In this document: piece after piece, positions 1 to 9,149 of the stretch
Numbering within the stretch: the first letter of the stretch is position 1
Layout of the letters: every line of letters starts with the position of its first letter
Source of the DNA: a virus
Reading direction: 5' to 3' (one strand)
IMG/VR virus record: IMGVR_UViG_3300022839_000007
Location: 1-64,000 of that record
DNA length: 64,000 bases
The notes under the pieces: model-generated
Told to the model about the DNA's origin: nothing
The model's input: the letters and a program-made list of their open reading frames with translations, nothing else
Databases searched by the model: none
Translations under genes and position numbers: made by a program

Positions 1-2092
1 AAGTAACAGTAAAAGACCCTCCAGAAGTGTTTGCTATAACACCATCAAGATTCGAAGCAGTATAATTAGATGTTTGGGTAGACCAAGATAGAAAGCCATT
101 TATGCCATCTATACCTTCGATACCTTGGATACCTTGGGTTCCTTGAGTACCTTGTATACTTGTTCCTTGGATACCTTGTGCACCTTGTGGACCTACGTTA
201 GCATAAATTTGCCATGTTGCCCCATCATATACGAAATCAACTCTAGTTTGGCTAATGTCCAAAACAAAATCTTCTAATTGGCCTTCAATGGTAGAACCAT
301 TTCTCGCTACAATTAGATTACTGGATTCACTCGCACCCCAATTCGCACCATCAGCAACTACAACAATATCCCCAGCTAACGGGCTATCTGGTAAAGTAAC
401 TGTAAATGAACCACCAGAGGTATTTGATATGATACCTTCATTTCTAGATGCGGTATAATTAGATGTATGGGTAGACCAATTCAAAACTCCCTTAGAACCA
501 GTAATGCCTTGTCTTCCTTGTATACCCTGGGTTCCTTGAGTACCTTGAGTACCTTGAGTACCAGATCCTCCTACAACTCCGGATATTCCTTGTTGTCCGG
601 TAGTTCCTTGTATGCCTTGTATACCTGTACCGGTTATGCCTTGACTGCCAACTGTTCCTTGAATACCTTGTTGTCCGGTAGTTCCTTGTATGCCTTGAGT
701 ACCAGATCCTCCTACAACTCCGGATATTCCTTGCTGTCCGGTAGTTCCTTGTATGCCTTGTATGCCTGTACCGGTTATGCCTTGTATACCCTGAGTACCT
801 TGAGTACCAGATCCTCCTACAACTCCGGATATTCCTTGCTGTCCGGTAGTTCCTTGTATGCCTTGTATGCCTGTACCGGTTATGCCTTGACTGCCAACTG
901 TTCCTTGAATACCTTGTTGTCCGGTAGTTCCTTGTATGCCTTGAGTACCAGATCCTCCTACAACTCCGGATATTCCTTGCTGTCCGGTAGTTCCTTGTAT
1001 GCCTTGTATGCCTGTACCGGTTATGCCTTGTATACCCTGAGTACCCTGAGTACCAGATCCTCCTACAACTCCGGATATTCCTTGTTGTCCGGTAGTTCCT
1101 TGTATGCCTTGTATACCTGTACCGGTTATGCCTTGTATACCTTGTTGTCCGGTAGTTCCTTGTATGCCAACTGTTCCTTGAATTCCTTGTATGCCAATTG
1201 TTCCTTGTATACCTTGACTTCCGACTGTTCCTTGAATACCCTGTTGTCCGGTAGTTCCTTGGAGCCCTTGCGAAGCCTGAATACCTGTTTGTCCTTGAAT
1301 GCCCTGTATGCCCTCGGTACCTTGAATACCTTGGATACCAATTGTACCTTGAATACCTTGGATACCAATTGTACCCTGAATGCCCTGTATGCCCTCGGTA
1401 CCTTGAATACCTTGGATACCAATTGTACCTTGAATACCCTGTATGCCCTCGGTACCTTGAATACCCTGTATGCCCTCGGTACCTTGAATACCCTGTATCC
1501 CGATTGTTCCCTGAATGCCCTGAGTACCTTGAGTACCTTGAATACCCTGTATGCCAATTGTTCCCTGAATGCCCTGAATGCCCTGAGTACCTTGAGGTCC
1601 TTGAAGTTTACCAACATTATTCCATATTGTCCCGTCATACACCCAGAGGTTGCCTTCGAGCGCATCCAATACACCGTTTCCGCTTATAGCATCAGGAAAT
1701 TCTGTATTGAGATAAGTTTGAGGATTTCCTGGAGGCGAAACATTAACATTATCAACCGATCCTATTATAATTAACGACGGTCCAAATGTTCCCTGGATTC
1801 CTTGTCTTCCCTGGATTCCTTGGATTCCCTGTATTCCCTGTATTCCTTGTATGCCCTCGGTACCTTGAATGCCTTGAATGCCTTGTATACCCTGAATGCC
1901 TTGGACACCTTGAAGACCAATTTCAGTTGTCCAAAATCTATTACCTTCGATGTCCGAAGAGAGTGCATAATTATTTCCAATTGGAACACCGAGATCGGGT
2001 TCTGCTTCGGAAAGTTTTAAAAATTTGTACCGTTCTGCTGACACCTCAGTAGATGGTATTTTTTTAACTCTATCCGATAATAACTTTGACAT
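1..2092 (-). CDS. Collagen-like tail fibre protein (3' end outside window)
   Basis: Reads from an ATG at 2092 down to the window edge with no stop, so at least 697 residues are visible and the C-terminus is missing. After a unique N-terminus of about 60 residues there is a short GXY block (about 1915-1784), a globular spacer (about 1783-1606, with VYDGTIWNN), a long run of collagen-like triplets such as GIQG, GTQG and GTTG (about 1605-490), and then globular modules. The module with WST-TSNYTAS and NTSGGSFTVT occurs at about 486-370 and again at about 96-1, separated by a second short collagen stretch. This is typical of trimeric phage fibres or adhesins at the virion surface. It is the last visible gene of a minus-strand operon of virion proteins. 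The plus-strand open frames over it are repeat artefacts. Receptor specificity cannot be deduced. Confidence 0.85.
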   Translation of the reverse strand, partial: MSKLLSDRVKKIPSTEVSAERYKFLKLSEAEPDLGVPIGNNYALSSDIEGNRFWTTEIGLQGVQGIQGIQGIQGIQGTEGIQGIQGIQGIQGIQGRQGIQGTFGPSLIIIGSVDNVNVSPPGNPQTYLNTEFPDAISGNGVLDALEGNLWVYDGTIWNNVGKLQGPQGTQGIQGIQGTIGIQGIQGTQGTQGIQGTIGIQGIQGTEGIQGIQGTEGIQGIQGTIGIQGIQGTEGIQGIQGTIGIQGIQGTIGIQGIQGTEGIQGIQGQTGIQASQGLQGTTGQQGIQGTVGSQGIQGTIGIQGIQGTVGIQGTTGQQGIQGITGTGIQGIQGTTGQQGISGVVGGSGTQGTQGIQGITGTGIQGIQGTTGQQGISGVVGGSGTQGIQGTTGQQGIQGTVGSQGITGTGIQGIQGTTGQQGISGVVGGSGTQGTQGIQGITGTGIQGIQGTTGQQGISGVVGGSGTQGIQGTTGQQGIQGTVGSQGITGTGIQGIQGTTGQQGISGVVGGSGTQGTQGTQGTQGIQGRQGITGSKGVLNWSTHTSNYTASRNEGIISNTSGGSFTVTLPDSPLAGDIVVVADGANWGASESSNLIVARNGSTIEGQLEDFVLDISQTRVDFVYDGATWQIYANVGPQGAQGIQGTSIQGTQGTQGIQGIEGIDGINGFLSWSTQTSNYTASNLDGVIANTSGGSFTVT
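561..1110 (-). repeat. Higher-order tandem repeat inside the collagen-like fibre gene
   Basis: The marker CCAGATCCTCCTACAACTCC (plus strand) recurs at 561, 702, 807, 948 and 1053. The intervals are 141, 105, 141 and 105 bp, so the true period is 246 bp (82 codons), present twice plus a partial copy. All intervals are multiples of three, so the Gly-X-Y frame is kept. Copies are almost identical, which suggests recent duplication or gene conversion and a potential for length variation by recombination. Confidence 0.85.
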
Positions 2093-2095
2093 TTA

Positions 2096-2560
2096 TTATT
2101 CTACTCCCACATGTTCGTTTGAAAGCTTTTCTTCGGCAGCAGTCCATATATCAAACATGTCGGCTACTTCTGCCCTAATTTGAATTCGGTCACCGTATGT
2201 TGAAAACGGATCACGCTTAAATAAACTACGGCCTTGTATCGGTATATATGCTGTATCGCCAGCTGGTACTTCAACTTTTCCAAATTCTATAATTATATTG
2301 TCTTCTGTTAATAATTGCACTTCTATCCACCGAGTAACAGTATCTTTATTTCTTGCCGAGATAGGTGTTAGGAAAAATATTTCTCCAGGTCTAATTGCTC
2401 TTGTAGAGTCTAATGGATCTCTAAAAGTAAATTTATTCGATGCATCCGGTAACGAAAAATCAGGCGATTCTGATATAGTAGTGTATGTTGCACTTACATC
2501 CATTAAACTAATTCTAGTTGCGCGTCCAGTAGAAGGGGTGCGACATGTAATTCTAGGCAT
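2096..2560 (-). CDS. Small virion-associated protein, function unknown
   Basis: 154 residues starting at an ATG two bases after the stop of the preceding 1152-residue gene and ending four bases before the collagen-like fibre start, so it is clearly in the same operon. The protein is rich in beta-type residues (for example YIPIQGRSLF and RWIEVQLLTED) with no signal peptide or membrane segment. Its place between two fibre/adhesin genes suggests a fibre-associated, adaptor or baseplate-attached structural protein. I do not recognise the family; the role is inferred from context only. Confidence 0.75.
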   Translation of the reverse strand: MPRITCRTPSTGRATRISLMDVSATYTTISESPDFSLPDASNKFTFRDPLDSTRAIRPGEIFFLTPISARNKDTVTRWIEVQLLTEDNIIIEFGKVEVPAGDTAYIPIQGRSLFKRDPFSTYGDRIQIRAEVADMFDIWTAAEEKLSNEHVGVE

Positions 2561-2562
2561 TA

Positions 2563-5500
2563 TTAAAAACTCCTTGCAATTGCTGCTCTTGTAGCAATTC
2601 TATTAACTGCTGTATCAAATGGTGGTCCTGAAAGTTCGCCGGTGTCTGCATCTATTTTCATACCGCCGATAAATAACGCCGAGCCCTGATCGTCTTGTCC
2701 GCTTGCTATTACTACTCCGCTATCTAACTCAATAATACTTTCTTCAATTGAAGTTAAATTATTTGCCGGGGGGATTTTAGTAAGTGCTACGCCAGACATA
2801 ATACCAGTCCATGTATGTCCAACTGCTGTAATAACTGACGGAGACACTAATTTATTTGGATTGAAAACTGTTCGTATAAGAGCATCTACCAAAGCATCTA
2901 CTATATCATTAGAATTGCTATTTGGTGTTGGTAAAGATTTAATCTGATCTCTCATATATTCCCAAGCAAATACAAATGCTCCTAACAATGTTTTATTTTC
3001 AATATTTATATAGCGTAATACGTCATTGGCTATAAGGATAGTATTTGTATTAATGTTAGAAAAGGATAATGTAAATTCTGCTGCTGGCCAATCAGTTAGT
3101 GGTAATATTTTTAATGGTGGTACCCCGTCCGAATTTATTGTATTGCTAATGTTGTCAATTCTTGCTTGTGCAAATAGTGTCGCAGACATACTTCCTGCTA
3201 CTCCCGAAACATCTTGACTAGTTGCTGTATATACCGGATTAACTGTAACCGCTTGCAATATGTTACCAAGTATAACCCGAAGTCTTGCATATGCAGCTAG
3301 TGTTGCAGCTTTTTCGCCAGATCCGTATTGGGCTACAGCACCTACAAAGTATGCCATGGCTGCATTGTATGTTTCTAAATTTCCGCCGTATGTTAAGTCG
3401 TATCTTAGTGCATCTACAATAAATCCTACGTCTTTTCTACATGCAACTGCGTCATAAGTAAAACTTCCAGTAAATGGAGCTATAACGTTTGCAACTTGAT
3501 ATGAAATCCATGATTCTATTTCATCTTGGATAAATGTTTTATTTGCAACCAATAGTCTTCTTGCTTGAAAGAATCCCGAATCGTAATTAGTTGGATCTGT
3601 TAGTAAGTATTCGTCTGCAGCAGTCGGTCCGTTTGTAATAATATCAATAACTTCGTCAAATAATGCATTTGATCTAGTTAAAGAAGTGCCAACTAAATAT
3701 GTACCTAATGTTATTTTTTGTCTTGTTAGTGCCTGTAAGGTTATTGCTTTTTGTTCAACAAGAACTTTATTTGCTGTTGCACGGTAATAAGAAAGTGCTG
3801 CATTTATACTTCTATAGTTACTATTAAACATTACATCATAAGCAATTGCACTATTGATTAATAGTGTGTCTCTATAGCATTTATCAAAGTTATATCCAGT
3901 TTCAATTCTGCTTAAATAATCCAACACATCAGTTGATATTTTTGTAATATTAATAGTTAATTGGTTATACGCAGTTGTAGATTCGTTAGAAGGCCAAGTG
4001 AGATCTGGTATTATCCTAGCAAAAGAAACTCCGTCGTTATCAATTGCGTTATATATATCTTGTATACGAGATTGTGCAAATGTTGCAGCAAATACACTGC
4101 CAGCAGTGCCTGATGTTTCTTGCGTATTAGTATTACCAGACGATTGTGATATTAGAATTAATTGTAAGATATCTCCAACAATAGATTTCAGTCTCAAATA
4201 TGTAGCAAGTGTTGCAGCTTTTTCGCCAGATCCGTATTGGGCTACAGCACCTACAAAGTATGCCATGGCTGCATTATATGTTTCTAAATTTCCACCGTAT
4301 GTTAAGTCGTATCTTAATGCGTCAATAATAAATCCTACATCTCGTCGACATGCGACTGCATCATAAGTAAAACTTCCAGTAAATGGTAAAATATTTCCAG
4401 AAACTTGAACTGCAATCCATGCATCTATTTCATCTTGGATAAATGTTTTATTTGCAACCAATAGTCTTCTTGCTTGAAACAAGCCCAAATCGTAATTAGT
4501 TGGATCTGTTAGTAAGTAGTCATCTGCAGCAGATGGTCCGTTTGTAATAATATCAATAACTTCGTCAAATAATGCATTTGAGCTTACTAATCGCTCTCCT
4601 GACAGGTATTTAGCTACTACTTCTTTTTGATAATTTAGTGCTGCCAATGTTCCAAACAATTGCGAAGTTAACACATTGCTTGCTGTTGCACGGTAATAAG
4701 AAAGTGCTGCATTTATACTTCTATAGTTACTATTAAACATTACATCATACGCAATTGCTTCTGTTATCAACCCAGTATCTCTAAAGCATTTATCATAATT
4801 ATACGGTATAGAAGTGAAAGCTCGATTTCCAGTTACATCAAACAATCCCTTTGAAAAATCAAGCATCGGAGTCTCGTTAGAAGTATTTAATACCCAAGAC
4901 ATCGCTTGTAAAAATAGTCCAGCATCTCGGCGTGTGAGTGTTGTGTAACTTTGTGGCCAGTTATCGGTATATCCTTGTAAATTTAATTCTGCAACAAGAT
5001 TATCAATAATGCTATCCGTGCTTGCATCAATTTCGTTACTTACAACTTCTTGTATAGTTAAAGGAAAGTCAACTTCGTAAGGACGAATTATTTGTTTTGA
5101 TCCTTGCGATACTAATGTAAAATCACCAAATTGTGTTGAGCACGACGAGAGAATAATCTGTCCGCCGTCTATTGCTAAAAAGTGCTTGTGGCACCAAAGA
5201 CTAATAGCGTTTACAGCATTTATCAATGCACCGTTCTTTGCACAATATCCAATACCATTATGCGTTACAGGGGTTGCACCCCATGTCATAATATTAGGAA
5301 ACACACTGTCAGGATCTAAGACTGCACCATCTGCTAATACAACTCCAGCGCCCCGTCCTACTAGTGGGTTACCATTTAATCTGTCTAATGGAGGAGCAAT
5401 AGTTGTCCAATAAGGAGGTGTTCTTACAGCTATTTTGTGTACATACGGAACCCGTGTTATAAGCGCACCGGGTCTGAAACAAACAGCAAATCCTTCATTA

Positions 5501-6021
5501 GGATTGTCTAGGTTATCAAGACGGAATCCTTCAAAAATAAAACCTTCAAGAAAACAGCCCGACCCTAATCTAAATACGTTTCTTTCTTCAAATCCAGGTA
5601 CAGGCTTTATAAATACTGTTCTATGAGATGATTGAATAACAGTGTTGTCTGATACATCTATATGACCTTTTGTAAAATATACACCAGGTCCGACTTGAAT
5701 TAATGTCAGTGCGTTTCTTATAGCAGCCGCTTTGACTGCAATCTCTATACTTGCAAAAGCATTACTCCAGGAATTACCAGAATTTTTATCATTGCCGGCT
5801 TTTTGTACATATAATACGTTCTCTACAGGAATATGCGATGTAAATTCTATTACTTCGTCAACAGATACAATTTCTTGAAGATTGTCGTCAAAGTATTCTT
5901 GTTGTCTTTTAAAATATAGAGTACCGTCGTAGGTGTTGATAGCAATTTCACCTAGATCTAACTGATCCACACTCGGTATCTTATTAGGAATGTCGCTTCT
6001 TTTTAATATTATGTTTGACAT
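2563..6021 (-). CDS. Large fibre/adhesin protein with pectin-lyase-like N-terminal part and internal duplication
   Basis: 1152 residues. The N-terminus (MSNIILKRSDIPNKIPS, then DLGEIAINTYDGTLYFK) matches the attachment segment common in phage fibre proteins. Residues of about 65-330 (motifs VQKAGNDKNSGNSW, VGPGVYFTKG, FLEGFIFEGF) look like a right-handed parallel beta-helix of the pectate-lyase-like type, a fold used in phage tailspikes. Residues of about 405-1030 contain two copies of a helical domain of about 300 residues (NYDKC-RDT, AYDVMFNSNYRSINAALSYYRA, LFDEVIDIITNGP). The C-terminus (about 1085-1152) carries ALFIGGMKIDADTGELSGPP. No catalytic residues can be assigned; the function as fibre or tailspike is inferred. 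A late promoter lies about 23 bp upstream. Confidence 0.8.
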   Translation of the reverse strand: MSNIILKRSDIPNKIPSVDQLDLGEIAINTYDGTLYFKRQQEYFDDNLQEIVSVDEVIEFTSHIPVENVLYVQKAGNDKNSGNSWSNAFASIEIAVKAAAIRNALTLIQVGPGVYFTKGHIDVSDNTVIQSSHRTVFIKPVPGFEERNVFRLGSGCFLEGFIFEGFRLDNLDNPNEGFAVCFRPGALITRVPYVHKIAVRTPPYWTTIAPPLDRLNGNPLVGRGAGVVLADGAVLDPDSVFPNIMTWGATPVTHNGIGYCAKNGALINAVNAISLWCHKHFLAIDGGQIILSSCSTQFGDFTLVSQGSKQIIRPYEVDFPLTIQEVVSNEIDASTDSIIDNLVAELNLQGYTDNWPQSYTTLTRRDAGLFLQAMSWVLNTSNETPMLDFSKGLFDVTGNRAFTSIPYNYDKCFRDTGLITEAIAYDVMFNSNYRSINAALSYYRATASNVLTSQLFGTLAALNYQKEVVAKYLSGERLVSSNALFDEVIDIITNGPSAADDYLLTDPTNYDLGLFQARRLLVANKTFIQDEIDAWIAVQVSGNILPFTGSFTYDAVACRRDVGFIIDALRYDLTYGGNLETYNAAMAYFVGAVAQYGSGEKAATLATYLRLKSIVGDILQLILISQSSGNTNTQETSGTAGSVFAATFAQSRIQDIYNAIDNDGVSFARIIPDLTWPSNESTTAYNQLTINITKISTDVLDYLSRIETGYNFDKCYRDTLLINSAIAYDVMFNSNYRSINAALSYYRATANKVLVEQKAITLQALTRQKITLGTYLVGTSLTRSNALFDEVIDIITNGPTAADEYLLTDPTNYDSGFFQARRLLVANKTFIQDEIESWISYQVANVIAPFTGSFTYDAVACRKDVGFIVDALRYDLTYGGNLETYNAAMAYFVGAVAQYGSGEKAATLAAYARLRVILGNILQAVTVNPVYTATSQDVSGVAGSMSATLFAQARIDNISNTINSDGVPPLKILPLTDWPAAEFTLSFSNINTNTILIANDVLRYINIENKTLLGAFVFAWEYMRDQIKSLPTPNSNSNDIVDALVDALIRTVFNPNKLVSPSVITAVGHTWTGIMSGVALTKIPPANNLTSIEESIIELDSGVVIASGQDDQGSALFIGGMKIDADTGELSGPPFDTAVNRIATRAAIARSF
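3241..4805 (-). repeat. Tandem duplication within the 1152-residue fibre gene
   Basis: Two direct copies, about 4805-4150 and about 3896-3241, lie 909 bp (303 codons) apart. The offset was fixed with the shared stretch beginning gttgcagctttttcgccaga, at 4211 and 3302. Long blocks are identical at the DNA level, while the inter-block linkers have diverged. The offset is a multiple of three, so the frame is kept. Confidence 0.85.
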
Positions 6022-6043
6022 TTATCCGCACCTTTGTTGTATC

Positions 6044-6051
6044 TATTTATT
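6044..6051 (-). promoter_or_regulatory. T4-type late promoter (AATAAATA) before the 1152-residue gene
   Basis: The minus strand reads AATAAATA about 23 bp upstream of the ATG at 6021. It matches the NATAAATA late consensus seen elsewhere in this window and lies in a gap of about 50 bp between genes. Confidence 0.6.
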
Positions 6052-6070
6052 AGTAACCAAACTATAATCA

Positions 6071-6874
6071 TTAATACGTTCCGCCATTAATGTTATTAAT
6101 AGAAACTTGACCTAAAACTACTGTAAAGTTAGCAGCGGCAAAGCTTGCTATACCTTTGTTGTTATTACTTGCATCTTCTCCACTAATAGTTAATGTTACA
6201 AAATTATTAACTTTTACAATAGATGTATCAATTCCTTCGCCGGAAATAAGTCTTAACGTATCCGTTGAAACAACCAAATTCAACGGACCGCCGCTGTCTG
6301 CATCAATGGCCAAGCTAAGTTCAGATACTGCTTGAGATATGTTGTTATCAACATACGCCTTGTTAGGAATTACGTCGTCGTCGCCTGCTTGTACCTGAAG
6401 TTCGTAATCTAGTGTTCCAGTAACAGTTAATACACCTACAGTTTGTCCAGCTAATAGATTTAAATCATTACCTTCGCCCGAATTAATGCCCGATACATAT
6501 AATCCACTCAGAGTCTCGTCTGCTTTGCGTAATACAAATGCGCCGTCGTTGCTCTGTATTACTCCGTTTATATAAGTAGTCAACGATTCGTTGTATAAAA
6601 ATTCAGCGTTAGGCAGTGTGCCACGATCAACGACTAATCCCGATACTCCAAGAGAAACTCCGCTACCGGTTTCTCCACGGTTAACTGTTATTATATTATC
6701 AAATACTTCTAACTCAGATGAACTAATAGTAGTAGTATTTCCGGTTACATTTAAATTGCCGTTAATATTGACAGTGCCGAGGCCGTTAGCGAAGTCAAAG
6801 TCAATAACTCCGTTTTCGTTTAATATTATTTTATATAGATCTATACCAAGGTTAGCAATCTTACTAGACGACAT
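6071..6874 (-). CDS. Phage structural/fibre protein with head-of-fibre-like repeats
   Basis: 267 residues. Residues of about 35-75 (NLNVTGNTTTISSSELEVFDN, then IITVNRG) and the NKAYVDNNIS stretch near residue 170 are characteristic of fibre or appendage proteins in marine T4-like phages. The sequence is mostly beta-strand-like, Gly/Asn/Thr-rich and without membrane segments. It sits in the minus-strand adhesin operon, ten bases after the small protein upstream and about 50 bp before the next gene. Probably a short fibre or whisker-type virion protein; the exact T4 equivalent is not identifiable from sequence. Confidence 0.75.
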   Translation of the reverse strand: MSSSKIANLGIDLYKIILNENGVIDFDFANGLGTVNINGNLNVTGNTTTISSSELEVFDNIITVNRGETGSGVSLGVSGLVVDRGTLPNAEFLYNESLTTYINGVIQSNDGAFVLRKADETLSGLYVSGINSGEGNDLNLLAGQTVGVLTVTGTLDYELQVQAGDDDVIPNKAYVDNNISQAVSELSLAIDADSGGPLNLVVSTDTLRLISGEGIDTSIVKVNNFVTLTISGEDASNNNKGIASFAAANFTVVLGQVSINNINGGTY

Positions 6875-6884
6875 AGTCGATTCC

Positions 6885-7289
6885 TTAGATTGCAGTTAAT
6901 ACAATATAGTCGTTAGATGAATCGTTTTCTAATGTCCATGTATAACCGTTGCCTGCAAAGTCAGTTGCTACTCGTTTGGTAATTTTAGCAATATTAACCT
7001 GAGTTCCGGAATTTGTGTCTACAAAACCAAACAATCGCATTTCGCCTGCAACATTTGGTGCGCTATTAGCCAATACACAAGTCAATCTTCCAGTACTGTT
7101 TTTTAGACTAATTGCATCAAGGTCGGCTTCACGTGCAACTACAAAGGTTTTTGCTCCTCGTTGTTTGATAATTGCACCGTCGGTTCGTAGTACTGTGTCA
7201 AAAAATTCAACTCTTATACCAGTTGCAGTACCTTCAGCTTTTCCAATTGCATCAATGCCTAATATATCTTTTTTTAGTGGACGTCCCAT
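6885..7289 (-). CDS. Small virion structural protein, first gene of the minus fibre operon
   Basis: 134 residues beginning MGRPLKKDILG, a start that resembles small structural proteins of marine T4-like phages. The C-terminal part (FVDTNSGTQVNIAKITKRVATDF, a break, then YTWTLENDSS) looks beta-rich. It is preceded by a SD-like GGAG and, about 80 bp upstream, by a late promoter motif. Role unknown; a virion component is inferred from its operon with fibre genes. Confidence 0.7.
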   Translation of the reverse strand: MGRPLKKDILGIDAIGKAEGTATGIRVEFFDTVLRTDGAIIKQRGAKTFVVAREADLDAISLKNSTGRLTCVLANSAPNVAGEMRLFGFVDTNSGTQVNIAKITKRVATDFAGNGYTWTLENDSSNDYIVLTAI

Positions 7290-7370
7290 TGTTTCTCCTT
7301 TGACGTTCTAGGTCATACGCAGCGGGTAACTGCATAAGTCCAGTAATACTGGCTCTCTAAGTGACACAAG

Positions 7371-7378
7371 TATTTATC
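7371..7378 (-). promoter_or_regulatory. T4-type late promoter (GATAAATA) for the minus fibre operon
   Basis: The minus strand reads GATAAATA about 82 bp upstream of the ATG at 7289, in a 179-bp gap between divergent genes. It fits the NATAAATA consensus for gp55-dependent late transcription. A 13-bp palindrome, CCAGTAATACTGG, lies at 7340-7352 within the presumed leader; its role is unknown. Confidence 0.6.
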
Positions 7379-7413
7379 TTTTTTACTAGTTTCGTATTTA
7401 ACTAAACTATCAG

Positions 7414-7442
7414 TTGACTTGATAAATATATTCAGTTATATG
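7414..7442 (+). promoter_or_regulatory. sigma70-like promoter for the homing endonuclease at 7469
   Basis: TTGACT at 7414-7419, a 17-bp spacer, and TATATG at 7437-7442, followed 26 bp later by the ATG at 7469. The spacer also contains GATAAATA (7421-7428), so late transcription is possible as well. The second homing endonuclease has a similar promoter of its own. Confidence 0.55.
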
Positions 7443-7468
7443 TTAAGCTCAAAGGTATACAGAACAAT

Positions 7469-9031
7469 ATGCAACAACGTCTACAAGACTTAATCAACAA
7501 ATATCCGCGGCATTACACACGCATGATCAAAAATGACGATGCATTATACAAGTATGTAATAGGGTTTGCAGGGAAATCAATTGCCGAACAAGCATATAAT
7601 GCATTGTATCAACATGCAACGGTATGTCCACAAGGAAATATGTATAAGTTTAAAGGAATTACTCAAGGATATTCTTTTTGCGGTAAAGCAAGTACATGTA
7701 GTTGTGCAAGAAAATCAGTGTCGGCTTCGATATCTAATGCTAACCAAAACTTCAGCAAAGCAAAAAAGCAACAAATTCAATTAAAGAAAATCTCTAGTTT
7801 AAATAAAAAATACGGAATTGACAATGCTGGAAAATTAAAACAGTCAAAAGAAAATCATCAATTATTTTATAACAATGATATTAGCGTATCAAACGTTATA
7901 ACAAAAATTCAACAAACAAAACTCGATATATACGGTGATGCAAACTATAATAATTCAATGAAAATTAAACAGACTTTCAAAGACAAAGATACTGCATACT
8001 GGCAGCATCGATTTCCTGAAAAGGATATTTCGGCGCTGAGAGATAAAGAAAACATGGAACAAATGTTTGCAACAATGCCTATTGTTGATATTGCAACTAC
8101 ACTAAATGTACATATTCAAACAGTATATAAATATCTCAATGATTACAAAATTAGAAGTCCTTATCAAAGTTCTTACGAACAAGAAATTGTAATCTTCCTC
8201 AAGGACCTCGGTATTACAAATATAATTCGCAACACCAGAAAATTATTACCCAGTCGTAAAGAGATTGACATTTATTTACCAGACTATAATATAGCAATTG
8301 AGTTTAACGGCATATACTGGCATCACGAAGACATCGAACATATTACACGGTCTTATCACAAGAATAAGTTTATCGAAGCCGAACAGCTAGGAATACAACT
8401 AATTACAATATTTTCAAATTTTTGGAATACTAAGAAGGATATTGTCAAACAAACATTAATCAACAAACTCGGCTTAAACTCACAAGCAATATATGCTAGA
8501 CAAACTACTATTAAATCAATCTCTTCAAAGTATACAAAGGATTTTTTAAATTTCAATCACGTACAAGGATATACCCCGGCATCGATATGTTATGGATTAT
8601 TAGATTCCACCGATTCATTAGTTGCAGTGATGACATTTTCGCGTTCTCGCATTGCACTAGGAAAACAAAGTACAGGATACGAATTAGTTCGATATGCAAG
8701 TTCTTGTAGAGTAGTAGGTGGCGCGGGAAAATTATTAGCAGCTTTTTGTAAAGATTTTCCTAATCAAGATGTATACTCTTATAGTAACAACGAATGGAGC
8801 AATGGTAATTTATATAAAACATTGGGGTTTAAATTAGAAAGAGACATTGATGTTAGCTATTGGTATATACACCCAAAGGAAGAAAAATTAATGCATAGAT
8901 TTAATTTTTCAAAACAAAAACTAGTAGCAAAAGGACATGACAAATCTAAAACTGAAAGAGAAATTTGTAAAGAAATTGGATTACTTAAAGTTTGGGATTG
9001 CGGTAAGCGGCGTTGGATTCTTCAATGTTAG
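7469..9031 (+). CDS. Free-standing Vsr-like (EDxHD-type) homing endonuclease
   Basis: 520 residues. The N-terminal part has a cysteine cluster (C53, C71, C77, C79) that is also present in the endonuclease at 24945, suggesting a zinc-binding element. Residues 205-225 look like a helix-turn-helix (IATTLNVHIQTVYKYL). The nuclease core is at about 235-315: YEQEIV, EIDIYLPDYNIAIEFNG (D267, E278) and YWHH (W284, H285), the pattern of very-short-patch-repair-like endonucleases found in phage mobile elements (the I-Bth0305I and fractured-gene endonuclease group). The C-terminal half shares blocks with its paralogue (HVQGYTP, MTFSRSR, WYIHP). It is transcribed opposite to the surrounding late genes, from its own promoter, and ends at a bidirectional terminator facing gp23. 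It probably spreads itself or neighbouring DNA into unoccupied phage genomes. The exact cleavage site is unknown. Confidence 0.85.
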   Translation: MQQRLQDLINKYPRHYTRMIKNDDALYKYVIGFAGKSIAEQAYNALYQHATVCPQGNMYKFKGITQGYSFCGKASTCSCARKSVSASISNANQNFSKAKKQQIQLKKISSLNKKYGIDNAGKLKQSKENHQLFYNNDISVSNVITKIQQTKLDIYGDANYNNSMKIKQTFKDKDTAYWQHRFPEKDISALRDKENMEQMFATMPIVDIATTLNVHIQTVYKYLNDYKIRSPYQSSYEQEIVIFLKDLGITNIIRNTRKLLPSRKEIDIYLPDYNIAIEFNGIYWHHEDIEHITRSYHKNKFIEAEQLGIQLITIFSNFWNTKKDIVKQTLINKLGLNSQAIYARQTTIKSISSKYTKDFLNFNHVQGYTPASICYGLLDSTDSLVAVMTFSRSRIALGKQSTGYELVRYASSCRVVGGAGKLLAAFCKDFPNQDVYSYSNNEWSNGNLYKTLGFKLERDIDVSYWYIHPKEEKLMHRFNFSKQKLVAKGHDKSKTEREICKEIGLLKVWDCGKRRWILQC

Positions 9032-9107
9032 TCGAGTTATTTTACTAAATTCAAAGTACGGCAATAATATCCAGTGATAACACAGTTAACCAATATTAGT
9101 CATGAAA

Positions 9108-9134
9108 ATAGGCCCCGTAGGGCCTATTCTTTTT
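9108..9134. terminator. Bidirectional intrinsic terminator between the endonuclease and gp23
   Basis: ATAGGCCC (9108-9115), loop CGTA, GGGCCTAT (9120-9127), a perfect 8-bp stem followed by TCTTTTT on the plus strand. On the minus strand the same stem is followed by TTTTC. It lies between two convergent genes that end at 9031 (plus) and 9150 (minus), exactly where a shared terminator is expected. Confidence 0.85.
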
Positions 9135-9149
9135 AGGTATAATTCAAAC

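Noticed and set aside
561-1110. Regularly spaced identical repeats that could suggest a CRISPR array
   Set aside because: The repeats are in coding frame, spacings alternate 141/105 bp, the sequence between them is itself repetitive, and no cas gene is present.
467-1774. Long plus-strand open frame of 435 codons with Ser/Leu/Tyr/Thr repeats
   Set aside because: It is the antisense of the collagen-like repeats. The minus frame from 2092 gives clean Gly-X-Y triplets and globular modules, and it fits the operon direction.
3260-4366. Two similar plus-strand frames at 3260 and 3998
   Set aside because: They are antisense shadows of the duplicated domain in the 1152-residue minus gene.
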